Source: an uncultured Flavobacterium sp. (GTDB lineage Bacteria > Bacteroidota > Bacteroidia > Flavobacteriales > Flavobacteriaceae). Taken from it: a DNA stretch of 21,464 nt. The notes below the pieces were generated by a model that saw only the letters and a program-made list of their open reading frames with translations, was not told the DNA's origin and did no database searches. How positions within the stretch are numbered: position 1 is the stretch's first letter; every line of letters begins with the position of its first letter. This document shows positions 1-7,352 of the stretch, one piece after another. The DNA is taken from positions 1 through 21,464 of the forward strand of contig CAMLFV010000012.1 of NCBI GenBank assembly GCA_946479395.1. Direction: 5' to 3'. The position numbers were made by a program, and so were the translations under genes.

Positions 1-628
1 AGAATACGTTATTTCTAAACAAGAACGAGTGGTTGCGATTATAGACGGTAAAAAAATATCGAGCCAATATTTTAGTACCAATTATCCTGCGATAACAACA
101 TTGAGCGTTACAACAGACGAAAAAGTAAGTCCGACGGTTTTAAAGAATTTGTTGTCAGAAACCGAAACAAATTATATCGTTTACGATGCTACTTCACTGA
201 CAACGACGGTAGAATTGATCAGTACCTTGAAATCGTTACTAAAAGAATTTAAAATTCAGTTGGTATCGTTAGAAAAATTAGATGTTTTAGAATCGTCTGA
301 TGTAGAAATGAAAGATTTAATTGCGTTAAAATATACTTTTCCATCTGTAACAAATGATGCTTCAGGTAATAAGAAAGAAAAATTTGTAAAAGAGTATAAA
401 TCTGTTTACGGCAAAAATCCAAGCAGATTTGCGACACGTGGATATGATGTTACGTATGATATTATTACAAGGATGTTTGAATCGGACGAAGATTCTAATA
501 TTTTCGATTATGGTTCGCAGCAAATTGAAAATAAATTTGCCTACATAAATGAAAATGGAGGTGTGTATAACAACGCAGTTTACATTTTGTATTACGATAA
601 AGATTTAACCATTAAAGAAGCAAAATAA
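1..628 (+). CDS. LysM/PBP1-like protein, C-terminal part (partial at window edge)
   Basis: The reading frame is open from the first bases of the window, so the GTG at 29 is not the true start and the gene begins outside. About 208 C-terminal residues are visible. They read like the second lobe of a periplasmic-binding-protein (type 1) fold: alternating beta and helix segments, a stretch near the middle that ends in KFVKEYKSVYGKNPSRFATR, then a typical 'GYDVTYDIITRM' helix, as in the ligand-binding regions of branched-chain amino acid receptors. In Flavobacteriaceae this C-terminal region commonly follows LysM peptidoglycan-binding repeats, and an OsmC gene commonly follows; the LysM part cannot be seen here. 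The stop codon overlaps the next ATG by one base, which suggests translational coupling. The ligand is unknown; a structural or sensing role in the envelope is as likely as transport. Confidence 0.7.
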   Translation, partial: EYVISKQERVVAIIDGKKISSQYFSTNYPAITTLSVTTDEKVSPTVLKNLLSETETNYIVYDATSLTTTVELISTLKSLLKEFKIQLVSLEKLDVLESSDVEMKDLIALKYTFPSVTNDASGNKKEKFVKEYKSVYGKNPSRFATRGYDVTYDIITRMFESDEDSNIFDYGSQQIENKFAYINENGGVYNNAVYILYYDKDLTIKEAK

Positions 629-1032
629 TGAGCACAAGCAGAGTAGTTTATAAAGGCGATATAAGAACAGAATCGATACATTTGCAGTCGGGAACCGTAA
701 TTTTAACCGACGGACCAACAGATAATCATGGTAAAGGCGAAGCTTTTTCGCCAACCGATATGGTTGCAAATTCTCTGGCAACCTGTATGTTGAGTATTAT
801 GGGAATCAAGGCAAATGCAATGAACCTTAATATTAACGGATCTACCGCCGATGCTACCAAAATTATGCAAGCTGAACCTAGAATGATCAGTGAAATTGTG
901 GTAATTTTAGATATGCAGGGTGTTGATGATGAAAAATCACGAATCATTTTAGAACGATCTGCTATGACTTGTCCGGTATTTTTAAGTTTGCACCCCGATA
1001 TTAAAAAAACAGTTAGTTTTAATTGGAATTAG
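628..1032 (+). CDS. OsmC family protein (peroxiredoxin-like)
   Basis: A 134-residue protein of the OsmC/YhfA family, small cytosolic proteins that reduce organic hydroperoxides through two cysteines. Both expected cysteines are present: C53 in 'NSLATCMLSIMGI' and C115 in 'SAMTCPVFLSL', each in the usual helix context. The glycine-rich 'GEAFSPTDMVANSLATC' start of the central helix is typical. The length matches the family. The ATG at 628 shares its A with the TAA stop of the gene before, so the two are probably one transcription unit. Hydroperoxide reduction is inferred from family and cysteines; the natural substrate cannot be told from sequence. Confidence 0.9.
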   Translation: MSTSRVVYKGDIRTESIHLQSGTVILTDGPTDNHGKGEAFSPTDMVANSLATCMLSIMGIKANAMNLNINGSTADATKIMQAEPRMISEIVVILDMQGVDDEKSRIILERSAMTCPVFLSLHPDIKKTVSFNWN

Positions 1033-1098
1033 TTTTTTAATTAATTTAATTTCTAACATTCAGTTATATGAATATGCAAATAAAAACTGGAGAAAAAG

Positions 1099-1167
1099 TT
1101 AAGCTCCATTTTTATAATTAGTGAGTTTATTAAATTCTTCAATTGTTTTATAGTTCAAAGCCGAATG
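1099..1167 (-). pseudogene. IS3-family transposase, last ~22 codons only
   Basis: Read on the minus strand, this segment encodes HSALNYKTIEEFNKLTNYKN followed by G, A and a TAA stop. The 'HSALNYKT.EEFN' signature is the C-terminal end of the DDE integrase domain in IS3-family transposases of Bacteroidota, where a run of basic residues normally comes before HSAL. Here the frame upstream of H has no such residues and no family resemblance, so everything before this point has been deleted or replaced. It is a fossil of an insertion and cannot be functional. Confidence 0.6.
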
Positions 1168-1336
1168 TAAAGTTATTTTCATATGTTACATCAAATTCGT
1201 TCTCAAGGTTATTATTAATGGTGATTGAATCACAATTTACTAAGTAACAAATTGAAATTCAAACAAATATAACCAAATAAAAGCTATCTCGATTACGAAA
1301 AGCCGTAATTTGATACAAATTCAAAATCTAATTATT

Positions 1337-1497
1337 ATGGAAAAGTAAATAGAGAGAAGCCCTATTGAGGGAGCAATGGAAATGCTAAAAGAAGTAGGGT
1401 AAATGTTACTCAAGAAGATGCTGAACTGATTATGGAATTTTTATATAATCTTGTTGGAATAGTCATCATGGAATGCTTTGCGAAATATATGGATTAG
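1337..1497 (+). pseudogene. Broken small helical protein gene (nonsense + frameshift)
   Basis: From the ATG at 1337 the frame reads MEK, a TAA stop at 1346, then IERSPIEGAMEMLKEVG and a second stop at 1400. Adding one G to the GGG run just before that stop restores the frame and gives VNVTQEDAELIMEFLYNLVG, running on to a TAG at 1495. The joined product of about 53 residues resembles small helical proteins of Bacteroidota with the pattern 'ILKKxGxxVTEEQAExILDFLYxLA', often seen near mobile elements. The resemblance is from memory of the family and no function is known to me. With one nonsense change and one single-base loss, it is inactive as it stands. Confidence 0.5.
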
Positions 1498-1522
1498 GGG
1501 TTATACGCTTTTACTGTAAATT

Positions 1523-1563
1523 CTGGTAAAAGTGACCAGTATATTCTGGTTTAAAGTTACCAG
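1523..1563. repeat. Two IS21-type subterminal repeats
   Basis: Two related copies lie head to tail: CTGGTAAAAGTGACCAG at 1523-1539 and CTGGTTTAAAGTTACCAG at 1546-1563. Each begins with CTGGT and ends with ACCAG, so each is also a small dyad. IS21-family elements carry several such repeats inside their ends, and these sit just beyond the 3' end of the istB remnant, where the right end of the element is expected. Confidence 0.55.
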
Positions 1564-1609
1564 TGAATAAGAGGTTTAAAAACACGGTCAAAAAGTAGTT
1601 ACTAAAGTG

Positions 1610-2188
1610 CTAAAATAATGGCGTTATTGTTTCATTTTTTGTTTTCTTTTCACTTATTGTATTTTTCTTTCGTAATGATTCTCCTTTAATATCTATTCTT
1701 AAAGAGTTGTGTACCATTCTATCAAGTATTGCATCGGCAATAGTTTGTTCACCAATTACTTCGTGCCAAGCACTAACAGGAAGTTGTGAAGCAATGATGG
1801 TAGAGCGTTTTCCATGACGATCTTCGATTATTTCCATAAAAAAGTCTCGTTTATGATTGTCTAAAGTTTGCAATCCGAAGTCGTCCAGAATAATGAGGTC
1901 TTGTTTTTCGATTCGGTCTATTTCTTTGAGATAAGATCCATCTGCCTTAGCTATTTTTAGCTTAGCAAATAATTTATCTGCACTAAAATACATTACTTTA
2001 TATCCATTCATACAGGCTTTGTAGCCAATTGCAGAGGCTATAAAACTCTTTCCAACGCCTGTTGAACCTGTAACTAGAATATTCTGTTTCTGTTCAATAA
2101 AATCACAAGAAGATAGTCGTGCAATGGTGTGTTTGTGAAGATTTCGGGTTGTACTTGCAGTAATTTCTTCCATATGTTCTAGTGGCAA
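1610..2188 (-). pseudogene. istB: IS21-family helper ATPase IstB, truncated at the N-terminus
   Basis: The frame encodes an AAA+ ATPase of the IstB/DnaC type that helps the IstA transposase in IS21 elements. Walker A is GSTGVGKS (about residues 41-48), Walker B is LIILDDFG, and the late motifs 'IIEDRHGKRSTIIASQLP' and 'ADAILDRMVHNSLRI' are all present. Family members are about 240-250 residues. This frame gives 192 from a TTG at 2188, or 187 from the ATG at 2173, and lacks roughly the first 70 residues, which form the helical N-terminal domain. A stop lies just upstream at 2201-2203 in the same frame. No istA is present. The ATPase core is intact, but the gene is best seen as the remnant of a decayed element. 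Confidence 0.85.
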
Positions 2189-2214
2189 TTTTTTTTTACT
2201 TTAAAAATTGCCAC
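2182..2214. repeat. 12-bp perfect inverted repeat at the broken istB end
   Basis: GTGGCAATTTTT (2182-2193) and its exact complement (2203-2214) are separated by 9 nt. The right arm runs into a second copy of TTGCCAC at 2219-2226 ('GCCACGAATTTGCCAC'). Short 'CACGAATT/TTGCCAC' tracts are, as far as I recall, scattered between genes in flavobacterial genomes. The dyad marks where the istB frame loses homology, so it may be part of what replaced the 5' half of the IS. Confidence 0.5.
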
Positions 2215-2274
2215 GAATTTGCCACAGAATTATGAGCGTTTTTGAAAATTTTAGTGGTTCTTTTACCAAATAAA

Positions 2275-2306
2275 AAAACCTGCAAATCTATTAGATCGCA
2301 GGTTTT
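2275..2306 (-). terminator. Rho-independent terminator of tRNA-Ser
   Basis: On the minus strand a 9-bp stem, AAAACCTGC with GCAGGTTTT, encloses a 14-nt loop that can itself form four more pairs, and runs into seven T. It lies about 43 nt downstream of the 3' end of the tRNA. Confidence 0.75.
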
Positions 2307-2348
2307 ATAGGCCTTTAAGCAAAATTATAAAGTGATATGCTTAATAAC

Positions 2349-2436
2349 TGGCGGAGAAAGAGGGATTCGAACCCCCGGACCTGTTACAGTCAACAGTTTT
2401 CAAGACTGCCGCATTCGACCACTCTGCCATTTCTCC
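2349..2436 (-). tRNA. tRNA-Ser, anticodon TGA
   Basis: On the minus strand the gene starts GGAGAAATGGCAGAGTGGTC and ends in TTTCTCC-G-CCA, so the 7-bp acceptor stem closes and the CCA end is encoded. The T arm reads GGGGGTTCGAATCCC. The anticodon loop is CTTGAAA, giving anticodon TGA (complement of 2400-2402), which reads UCA serine codons. The long variable arm between anticodon and T stems is the class II form expected for serine. Its total length is 88 nt including CCA. Confidence 0.96.
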
Positions 2437-2478
2437 TTGGTCTTACAGTTAATGTTCTTTCGTTCCTTAATTGTGATG

Positions 2479-2508
2479 CAAATATAGAGCGAATTTCCTA
2501 TTCTGCAA
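2479..2508 (-). promoter_or_regulatory. Promoter of tRNA-Ser, Bacteroidota type
   Basis: On the minus strand a TTG (2506-2508) is followed after 19 nt by TATATTTG (2479-2486), matching the Bacteroidota pattern of TTG or TTTG, 17-23 nt, then TAnnTTTG. Transcription would start near 2471, about 35 nt before the tRNA. Confidence 0.75.
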
Positions 2509-2574
2509 GGGCTTTTGTTACTTTTTTTTAAATTTTTTTATAACTGTTTCATAATCAGAAATAAAAAAATGAAA

Positions 2575-2955
2575 TTATTTTTTTGTCGGATAAACGTCTT
2601 TTATCATTACTTTTTCCGAGTAATTAATCATTTCTACTGTAATAGCTTCTTTTTTAGTATTTTGTCCTTCAATAACGTATAATTTACCTCCTTCTTCAAA
2701 AACATTGCTTTTATCAAAGTCAACATCACCATGGGTCAAACACATTTTAATATCGTTCATATTTACCAAAGCATCATTAAAACTAACCTGTGCTTTATCC
2801 GATATAGTCAAAGGTTTTGAACGTAAATCTTTTAAAACCCTGCAATTTGGTAAATAACAAAAATCGGTATCCTTTGCATCAAAAAAATAATAAACAATAA
2901 TTCCTCCGATCAATAATCCTAATAAATAGTAAGCAAAACGCTGTGAAAACTTCAT
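2575..2955 (-). CDS. DUF4258-like membrane-anchored protein
   Basis: A 126-residue protein with one N-terminal membrane segment (about residues 8-25, 'AYYLLGLLIGGIIVYYFF') and a soluble remainder. After the anchor comes 'CYLPNCRVLKDLRSKPL', with cysteines at 33 and 38, then 'CLTHGDVDFDKSN' and 'KLYVIEGQN'. These match, from memory, the DUF4258 proteins that follow the alanine dehydrogenase-like gene in many Flavobacteriaceae. The function is unknown. The gene lies 37 bp downstream of ald and is probably its last cotranscribed partner. No strong terminator is visible after it. Confidence 0.65.
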   Translation of the reverse strand: MKFSQRFAYYLLGLLIGGIIVYYFFDAKDTDFCYLPNCRVLKDLRSKPLTISDKAQVSFNDALVNMNDIKMCLTHGDVDFDKSNVFEEGGKLYVIEGQNTKKEAITVEMINYSEKVMIKDVYPTKK

Positions 2956-2992
2956 GAAAAATAATTTTGGTCAAAAATACAACTATTATTAG

Positions 2993-4189
2993 TTATAGAA
3001 ATATTAAATTGAGGTCTTTAAAGTTTAAATTGAACCATTTTGCAATAGCTTCGTTCACTAAAATGCCTTTGTACATGTAAATTCCCGATCTAATGGTATT
3101 GTCGTAACTAATGGCATCATCAATAGAACCATTTTCGGTTAAATCTAACAAATAAGGCGAGATGATGTTACTAATTGCTAACGATGCGGTTTTAGAGTAT
3201 TTTGCAGTAATATTAGGCACACCGTAATGTATAACACCGTATTTTGTAATGACAGGATTTTCGTGCGTAGTTACTTCAGATGTTTCAAAACAACCGCCGT
3301 TATCAATACAAACATCAATAATTACCGATCCAGGTTTCATTCGCTGAACCATTTCTTCAGAAATCACAATAGGGGAGCGGTTACAACCTTTAATGGCACC
3401 AATGGCAACATCGCAACGCATTAACGCTTTTGTTAGCACGCGTTCTTGTATGGTTGATGTAAATATTTGGGTTGGCAACGATTTTTGCAAACGTTTTAGT
3501 TTATGAATGTTATTATCGAACACTTTTACATTTACACCTAATGCCAATGCGGTTTTTACGGCTGCTTCGCCTACTAAACCTGCGCCAATGATAACAACTT
3601 CTGTAGGTGGAACTCCGGTAATGTTTCCAAAAAGTAAGCCTTTACCGCCGTTCATACTGCACATATAATCACCGGCAATTTGGATAGATGCAATACCGGC
3701 AATTTCGCTTATTGCATGTAAAAAAGGATACGCACCATAACGATCTTTTATAAACTCGTAACACATTGCGGTGATTTTCTTCTTTTCTAATGCTTCAAAG
3801 TATTCCTTTTTCTGAGTTTTGAGTTGTAAAGCCGAAAAAAGATACGTCTTCGGTTTCATTAATTTAATTTCGTCAACCGTTGGTGGTTCTACCTTTAAAA
3901 TAATAGGGCAGCCAAAAACTTTTTCCTTATCGTGCGTTATAGTCGCACCGGCTTCACTGTATTTTTTATCATCGTAACTGGCTTGTGTACCTGCACCGGC
4001 TTCTATCAATACTTTATGACCGGCTTTTACCAGCATATTTACAGATTCTGGTGTAAGACAGATTCTTTTTTCGATCTTAAAATCTTCTTTTGGAATACCA
4101 ATAAAAAGTTGTCCGCGTTTTTTAAGGATTTCTAATTTTTCCTCTTGCGGAATTAATTGCGATTTTGAAAAAGGACTTGTTATATCCAT
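2993..4189 (-). CDS. ald: Alanine dehydrogenase/PNT-like NAD-dependent dehydrogenase
   Basis: A 398-residue protein of the alanine dehydrogenase / transhydrogenase alpha family, which oxidises L-alanine to pyruvate with NAD in its best known members. Seen here are an N-terminal 'GIPKEDFKIEKRICLTPE' with the substrate-binding arginine (R42), a lysine in 'LKVEPP' (K99), the Rossmann motif GAGLVG (202-207) with an acidic residue at the end of strand 2 (D225), and 'IIDVCIDNGGCFE' with the conserved aspartate. The histidine of 'FLHLA' (H96 of the mycobacterial enzyme) is replaced by glutamine (Q122 in 'SALQLKTQ'). The N-terminus is about 25 residues longer than in classical enzymes. It starts 2 bp after tsaE ends, in the porX-tsaE-ald unit. 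Family is certain; alanine as substrate is likely but not proven, given Q122. Confidence 0.85.
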   Translation of the reverse strand: MDITSPFSKSQLIPQEEKLEILKKRGQLFIGIPKEDFKIEKRICLTPESVNMLVKAGHKVLIEAGAGTQASYDDKKYSEAGATITHDKEKVFGCPIILKVEPPTVDEIKLMKPKTYLFSALQLKTQKKEYFEALEKKKITAMCYEFIKDRYGAYPFLHAISEIAGIASIQIAGDYMCSMNGGKGLLFGNITGVPPTEVVIIGAGLVGEAAVKTALALGVNVKVFDNNIHKLKRLQKSLPTQIFTSTIQERVLTKALMRCDVAIGAIKGCNRSPIVISEEMVQRMKPGSVIIDVCIDNGGCFETSEVTTHENPVITKYGVIHYGVPNITAKYSKTASLAISNIISPYLLDLTENGSIDDAISYDNTIRSGIYMYKGILVNEAIAKWFNLNFKDLNLIFL

Positions 4190-4191
4190 AA

Positions 4192-4596
4192 TTAAACAAA
4201 ATTTAATTCACGTGTATGTTCGTCAACAATGGTAATTGATACGGTATGTATATCTTCAGGTAAAATATTCTGAGCCATTTCGGGCCATTCTACAAAGCAC
4301 CACGCATTTTCATCAAAATATTCGTCTAAACCCATATCGTATGCTTCTTCTTCATTCTTTAATCGATACAAATCAAAATGATATACTTTATCGTTTGTTC
4401 CTAAATATTCGTTTACAATTGAAAAAGTAGGACTACTTGCCATTTCGTTTACGCCTAATTCTTTAGCCAATTCTTTAATTAAAGTGGTTTTGCCTGCACC
4501 CATTTGTGCATTAAAAAGCCAGGTTTTATGTGTGCTGTTCTGTATAAGTTTACGGGCAACATTGGCTAAATCGTTAATAGAATAAGTAATCGTCAT
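4192..4596 (-). CDS. tsaE: tRNA threonylcarbamoyladenosine biosynthesis ATPase TsaE
   Basis: A 134-residue P-loop ATPase. TsaE works with TsaB, TsaC and TsaD to make t6A37 in tRNAs that read ANN codons, and drives the cycling of the TsaBD complex. Walker A is GAGKTT (residues 33-38), followed by 'ASSPTFSIVNEY', 'VYHFDLYRL' and 'CFVEWPE', all standard for the family. The length is normal. The ATG (4594-4596) touches the stop codon of porX and the stop lies 2 bp before ald, so it sits inside a tightly packed minus-strand operon. Confidence 0.95.
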   Translation of the reverse strand: MTITYSINDLANVARKLIQNSTHKTWLFNAQMGAGKTTLIKELAKELGVNEMASSPTFSIVNEYLGTNDKVYHFDLYRLKNEEEAYDMGLDEYFDENAWCFVEWPEMAQNILPEDIHTVSITIVDEHTRELNFV

Positions 4597-6150
4597 TTAT
4601 TTTTTAGGCGTTAAAGTTATAAGCGGCACAATCATTTCTTCTAACGAAATACCGCCGTGCTGATACGTGTTTTTAAAATAACTTACATAATAATTGTAAT
4701 TGTTAATATACGCTAAAAAATAATCGCTTTTTGCAAAAATGTACGAACTACTCATATTAATTGCCGGTAATTGCACTTTTTTAGGATCTTTAACAACATA
4801 CACATCTTTTGGTTCGTAGGTTAACGATTTTCCGGTTTTGTAACGAAGGTTTAAACTGGTGTTTTTATCGCCAATTACCTGAGATGGATTTTTACAGTTT
4901 ATGGTTCCGTGATCTGTCGTAATAATCAATTTAAAACCTGCTGCCTGTGCCTGTTGAATAATCTCTAACAAAGGCGAATTTTTAAACCAACTTTGGGTTA
5001 AAGATCGATAGGCTTTATCGGTTGATGCCAGTTCTTTAATAACTTCCATTTCGGTTTTGGCATGCGAAATCATATCAACAAAATTATAAACCAATGCAAT
5101 TAATTTGTTGTTTTTCATTGATTTAAAATTCTCTGCCAGCTTTTTACCGTCTTTTAAATTAGTTATTTTATGATATTCGTGTTTAATGTTTAATCGTAAA
5201 CGCTTTAATTGATCTTCTAAAAATTCAGCTTCAAAAAGATTTTTTCCGCCATCGTCAACATCATTTTTCCAGTATTGAGGCAGTTGTTTTTCCATTTGCA
5301 ATGGAGTCAATCCCGAAAAAATAGCGTTTCTGGCGTATTGCGTTGCTGTGGGAAGTATCGAATAATAATAATCTTCTCTGTCAACTTTATAATGTTGGTT
5401 TACAATACCTTCAAAAGATTTCCACTGATCGTATCGTAAATTATCTATTACGATAAAAAGAACGTTTTCTTCGCCTCGTAATTCAGGAACAACCTTTCTT
5501 ACAAAAAGTTTATGAGAGAAAAGTGGCGCTTCGTCATCGTTATTAATCCAATCTTCGTAATTTTTTTCAACGAATTTTCCGAATTGAATGTTCGCTTCTT
5601 CTTTTTGTTTCTCTAAAATTTCTGCTACATTTTGATCTTCAATCGTTTCTAATTGCAATTCCCAAAAAATCAATCTTTTGTATAAATCGGCCCATTCCTG
5701 ATGAGAATTTGCCTGCATCATGTCCATTGCAATTTTTCTGAATTCTTTTTGATAATCCAATGATGTTTTTTCTGAAACCAATCTGGAATGATCCAAATTC
5801 TTCTTTAAGCTCAACAAAATTTGGTTTGGATTCACTGGTTTAATCAAATAATCGGCAATTTTAGATCCAATTGCTTCATCCATTATAAATTCTTCCTCAC
5901 TTTTGGTAATCATTATAATAGGAGTGGTCGATTTTTTTTCTTTCAATTCTGCCAAAGTTTCCAAACCGGTAATTCCAGGCATATTTTCATCTAAAAAAAC
6001 AGCATCGAAATTTTCTTCATCGAACAAATCAATCGCATCTTGTCCGTTAGTCGCAGTTGTAACTTTGTATCCTTTCTTTTCTAAAAAAAGTACGTGTGGT
6101 TTTAACAGATCAATTTCATCGTCAACCCACAATATTTTAATTTCATTCAT
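4597..6150 (-). CDS. porX: PorX, response regulator with PglZ phosphatase-like domain
   Basis: A 517-residue cytosolic regulator of the type IX secretion system and gliding in Bacteroidota. The N-terminal receiver domain (about 1-120) has the acidic pair D10/D11, the phospho-acceptor D54 in 'VFLDENMPG', T82 and K104. A helical linker follows to about residue 220. The C-terminal PglZ domain has the alkaline-phosphatase-like metal site: 'IDNLRYDQW' (D236), 'PTATQYARN' with the presumed nucleophile T270, 'DMISHAK' (D359, H363), 'TTDHGT' (D413, H414) and 'QHGGISLEEM' near the end. In P. gingivalis PorX is phosphorylated by the kinase PorY and acts with SigP. The residues needed for both domains are present, so both are probably active. 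No porY or T9SS structural gene lies in the window. Confidence 0.95.
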   Translation of the reverse strand: MNEIKILWVDDEIDLLKPHVLFLEKKGYKVTTATNGQDAIDLFDEENFDAVFLDENMPGITGLETLAELKEKKSTTPIIMITKSEEEFIMDEAIGSKIADYLIKPVNPNQILLSLKKNLDHSRLVSEKTSLDYQKEFRKIAMDMMQANSHQEWADLYKRLIFWELQLETIEDQNVAEILEKQKEEANIQFGKFVEKNYEDWINNDDEAPLFSHKLFVRKVVPELRGEENVLFIVIDNLRYDQWKSFEGIVNQHYKVDREDYYYSILPTATQYARNAIFSGLTPLQMEKQLPQYWKNDVDDGGKNLFEAEFLEDQLKRLRLNIKHEYHKITNLKDGKKLAENFKSMKNNKLIALVYNFVDMISHAKTEMEVIKELASTDKAYRSLTQSWFKNSPLLEIIQQAQAAGFKLIITTDHGTINCKNPSQVIGDKNTSLNLRYKTGKSLTYEPKDVYVVKDPKKVQLPAINMSSSYIFAKSDYFLAYINNYNYYVSYFKNTYQHGGISLEEMIVPLITLTPKK

Positions 6151-6292
6151 AGCAATAATATTTTACCCATTAAAAAACAGGTATTCGAATTTTAAATTTA
6201 GTAAAAAGTAAATACAATTTTCTTAAAATATTAATAAGAAAATTTAAAACCTTATTTATTACAAAAATGATATAAATATTTTGTTTTTTAGA

Positions 6293-6300
6293 TACTTTTG
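6293..6300 (+). promoter_or_regulatory. Possible -7 element for the glycosyltransferase-coaE unit
   Basis: TACTTTTG fits TAnnTTTG and lies 58 bp before the start codon in the 207-bp spacer between divergent genes. No TTG is seen at the right distance upstream. I find no convincing promoter for porX in the same spacer. Confidence 0.35.
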
Positions 6301-6357
6301 TATGTTTTATTAATTAAAATAACAGCAATTAAGTTGTTATATTAACTACGTTTTTAA

Positions 6358-7350
6358 ATGTATTTTTCTTTTATAATACCTGTTTACAACCGCCCTGATG
6401 AAATCGACGAATTACTGCAAAGTCTGGTTCATCAAACTTATACAAATGATTTTGAGATTGTTGTGGTTGAGGATGGTTCTACGGTTAATTGTCAAGATGT
6501 TGTAAATAAGTACATTGACCAGCTTAATGTTTCGTATTACTTTAAGAAAAATTCAGGACCAGGAGATTCAAGAAATTATGGAATGACGGTTGCAAAAGGC
6601 GATTATTTCATCATTTTAGATTCTGATTGCATCATTCCTGAAAATTATCTAACGGAAGTTGGGAAATTTCTGACAAGTAATTATGTTGATTGCTTTGGCG
6701 GACCAGATGCGGCGCACGATTCTTTTTCTGATGTGCAGAAAGCAATTAACCAAACAATGACATCGGTTTTAACAACAGGCGGCATTCGTGGGGCGAGCGA
6801 GAAATTAGGAAAGTTCCAACCAAGAAGTTTTAATATGGGAATTTCGAAGGAAGCTTTTGAAGCATCGGGTGGTTTTGGAAAAATTCATCCGGGCGAAGAT
6901 CCTGATTTATCAATTCGTTTATGGAAAATGAATTTTAAAACGGCATTAATTCCAAATGCTTATGTTTTCCACAAACGCAGGATCGATTGGGAAAAATTCT
7001 ACAAACAGGTTAACAAATTTGGTAAAGCACGTCCAATTTTAAACAATCGATATCCAGAATACAGTAAAATCATCTATTGGTTTCCAACAGTTTTTATGGT
7101 TGGCTTTTATATTTCTATTTTATTTTTAATTGTTGGTATTAATGCATTTTTTTACTGCTATGCCTTGTATTTTCTGTCTCTTTTTATAGAAAGTTTAGTT
7201 AAAACAAAAAGCCTTAAAATATCTTTTTTAACAATAATTGCAACTTTTATTCAGTTTTTTGGATATGGGGCAGGGTTTTTGTATAGCTATTTTTTGTTAA
7301 ATATTAAGAAACAAGATCCACAAGTAGCAATGCCCGAAATGTTTTTTTAA
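6358..7350 (+). CDS. Family 2 glycosyltransferase with C-terminal membrane helices
   Basis: A 330-residue GT-A fold glycosyltransferase. The start 'FSFIIPVYNRPDEIDELLQS' and 'VEDGST' bind the nucleotide sugar, 'DSD' (D88/D90) is the metal-binding DxD, and 'GEDPDLSIRL' (E180, D181) supplies the probable catalytic base, as in GT2 inverting enzymes. Hydrophobic segments at about 239-260, 262-282 and 288-313 anchor the C-terminus in the inner membrane with the catalytic domain in the cytosol. It probably adds a sugar to a lipid-linked glycan. The stop is 2 bp before coaE, so the two are cotranscribed. Donor and acceptor cannot be told from sequence. Confidence 0.85.
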   Translation: MYFSFIIPVYNRPDEIDELLQSLVHQTYTNDFEIVVVEDGSTVNCQDVVNKYIDQLNVSYYFKKNSGPGDSRNYGMTVAKGDYFIILDSDCIIPENYLTEVGKFLTSNYVDCFGGPDAAHDSFSDVQKAINQTMTSVLTTGGIRGASEKLGKFQPRSFNMGISKEAFEASGGFGKIHPGEDPDLSIRLWKMNFKTALIPNAYVFHKRRIDWEKFYKQVNKFGKARPILNNRYPEYSKIIYWFPTVFMVGFYISILFLIVGINAFFYCYALYFLSLFIESLVKTKSLKISFLTIIATFIQFFGYGAGFLYSYFLLNIKKQDPQVAMPEMFF

Positions 7351-7352
7351 TA

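Larger units (their letters stand above)
1033..1609. other. Gene-poor stretch with mobile-element debris
   Basis: No intact gene lies between the OsmC gene and the istB remnant. The stretch holds the last codons of an IS3-type transposase (minus strand, from 1099), a broken small gene (1337-1497) and two repeats typical of an IS21-type end (1523-1563). A weak 5-bp hairpin followed by five T lies near 1088-1113 and might end the OsmC transcript. A 6-bp hairpin, ATTACG with CGTAAT, lies near 1294-1313. Nothing else is recognisable. Confidence 0.6.

Noticed and set aside
29..31. GTG at 29 as start of the first gene
   Set aside because: The frame continues open upstream to base 2 with plausible protein sequence (EYVISKQER), so the gene starts outside the window.
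1162..1260. Minus-strand frame ending in 'ENEFDVTYENNFTFGFEL'
   Set aside because: It is only about 31 codons after an in-frame stop and overlaps the IS3 fossil in another frame; no homology that I recognise.
2337..2531. A 64-residue plus-strand frame
   Set aside because: It runs antisense through the tRNA-Ser gene; '[11 protein letters not shown]' is the familiar false translation of a tRNA complement.
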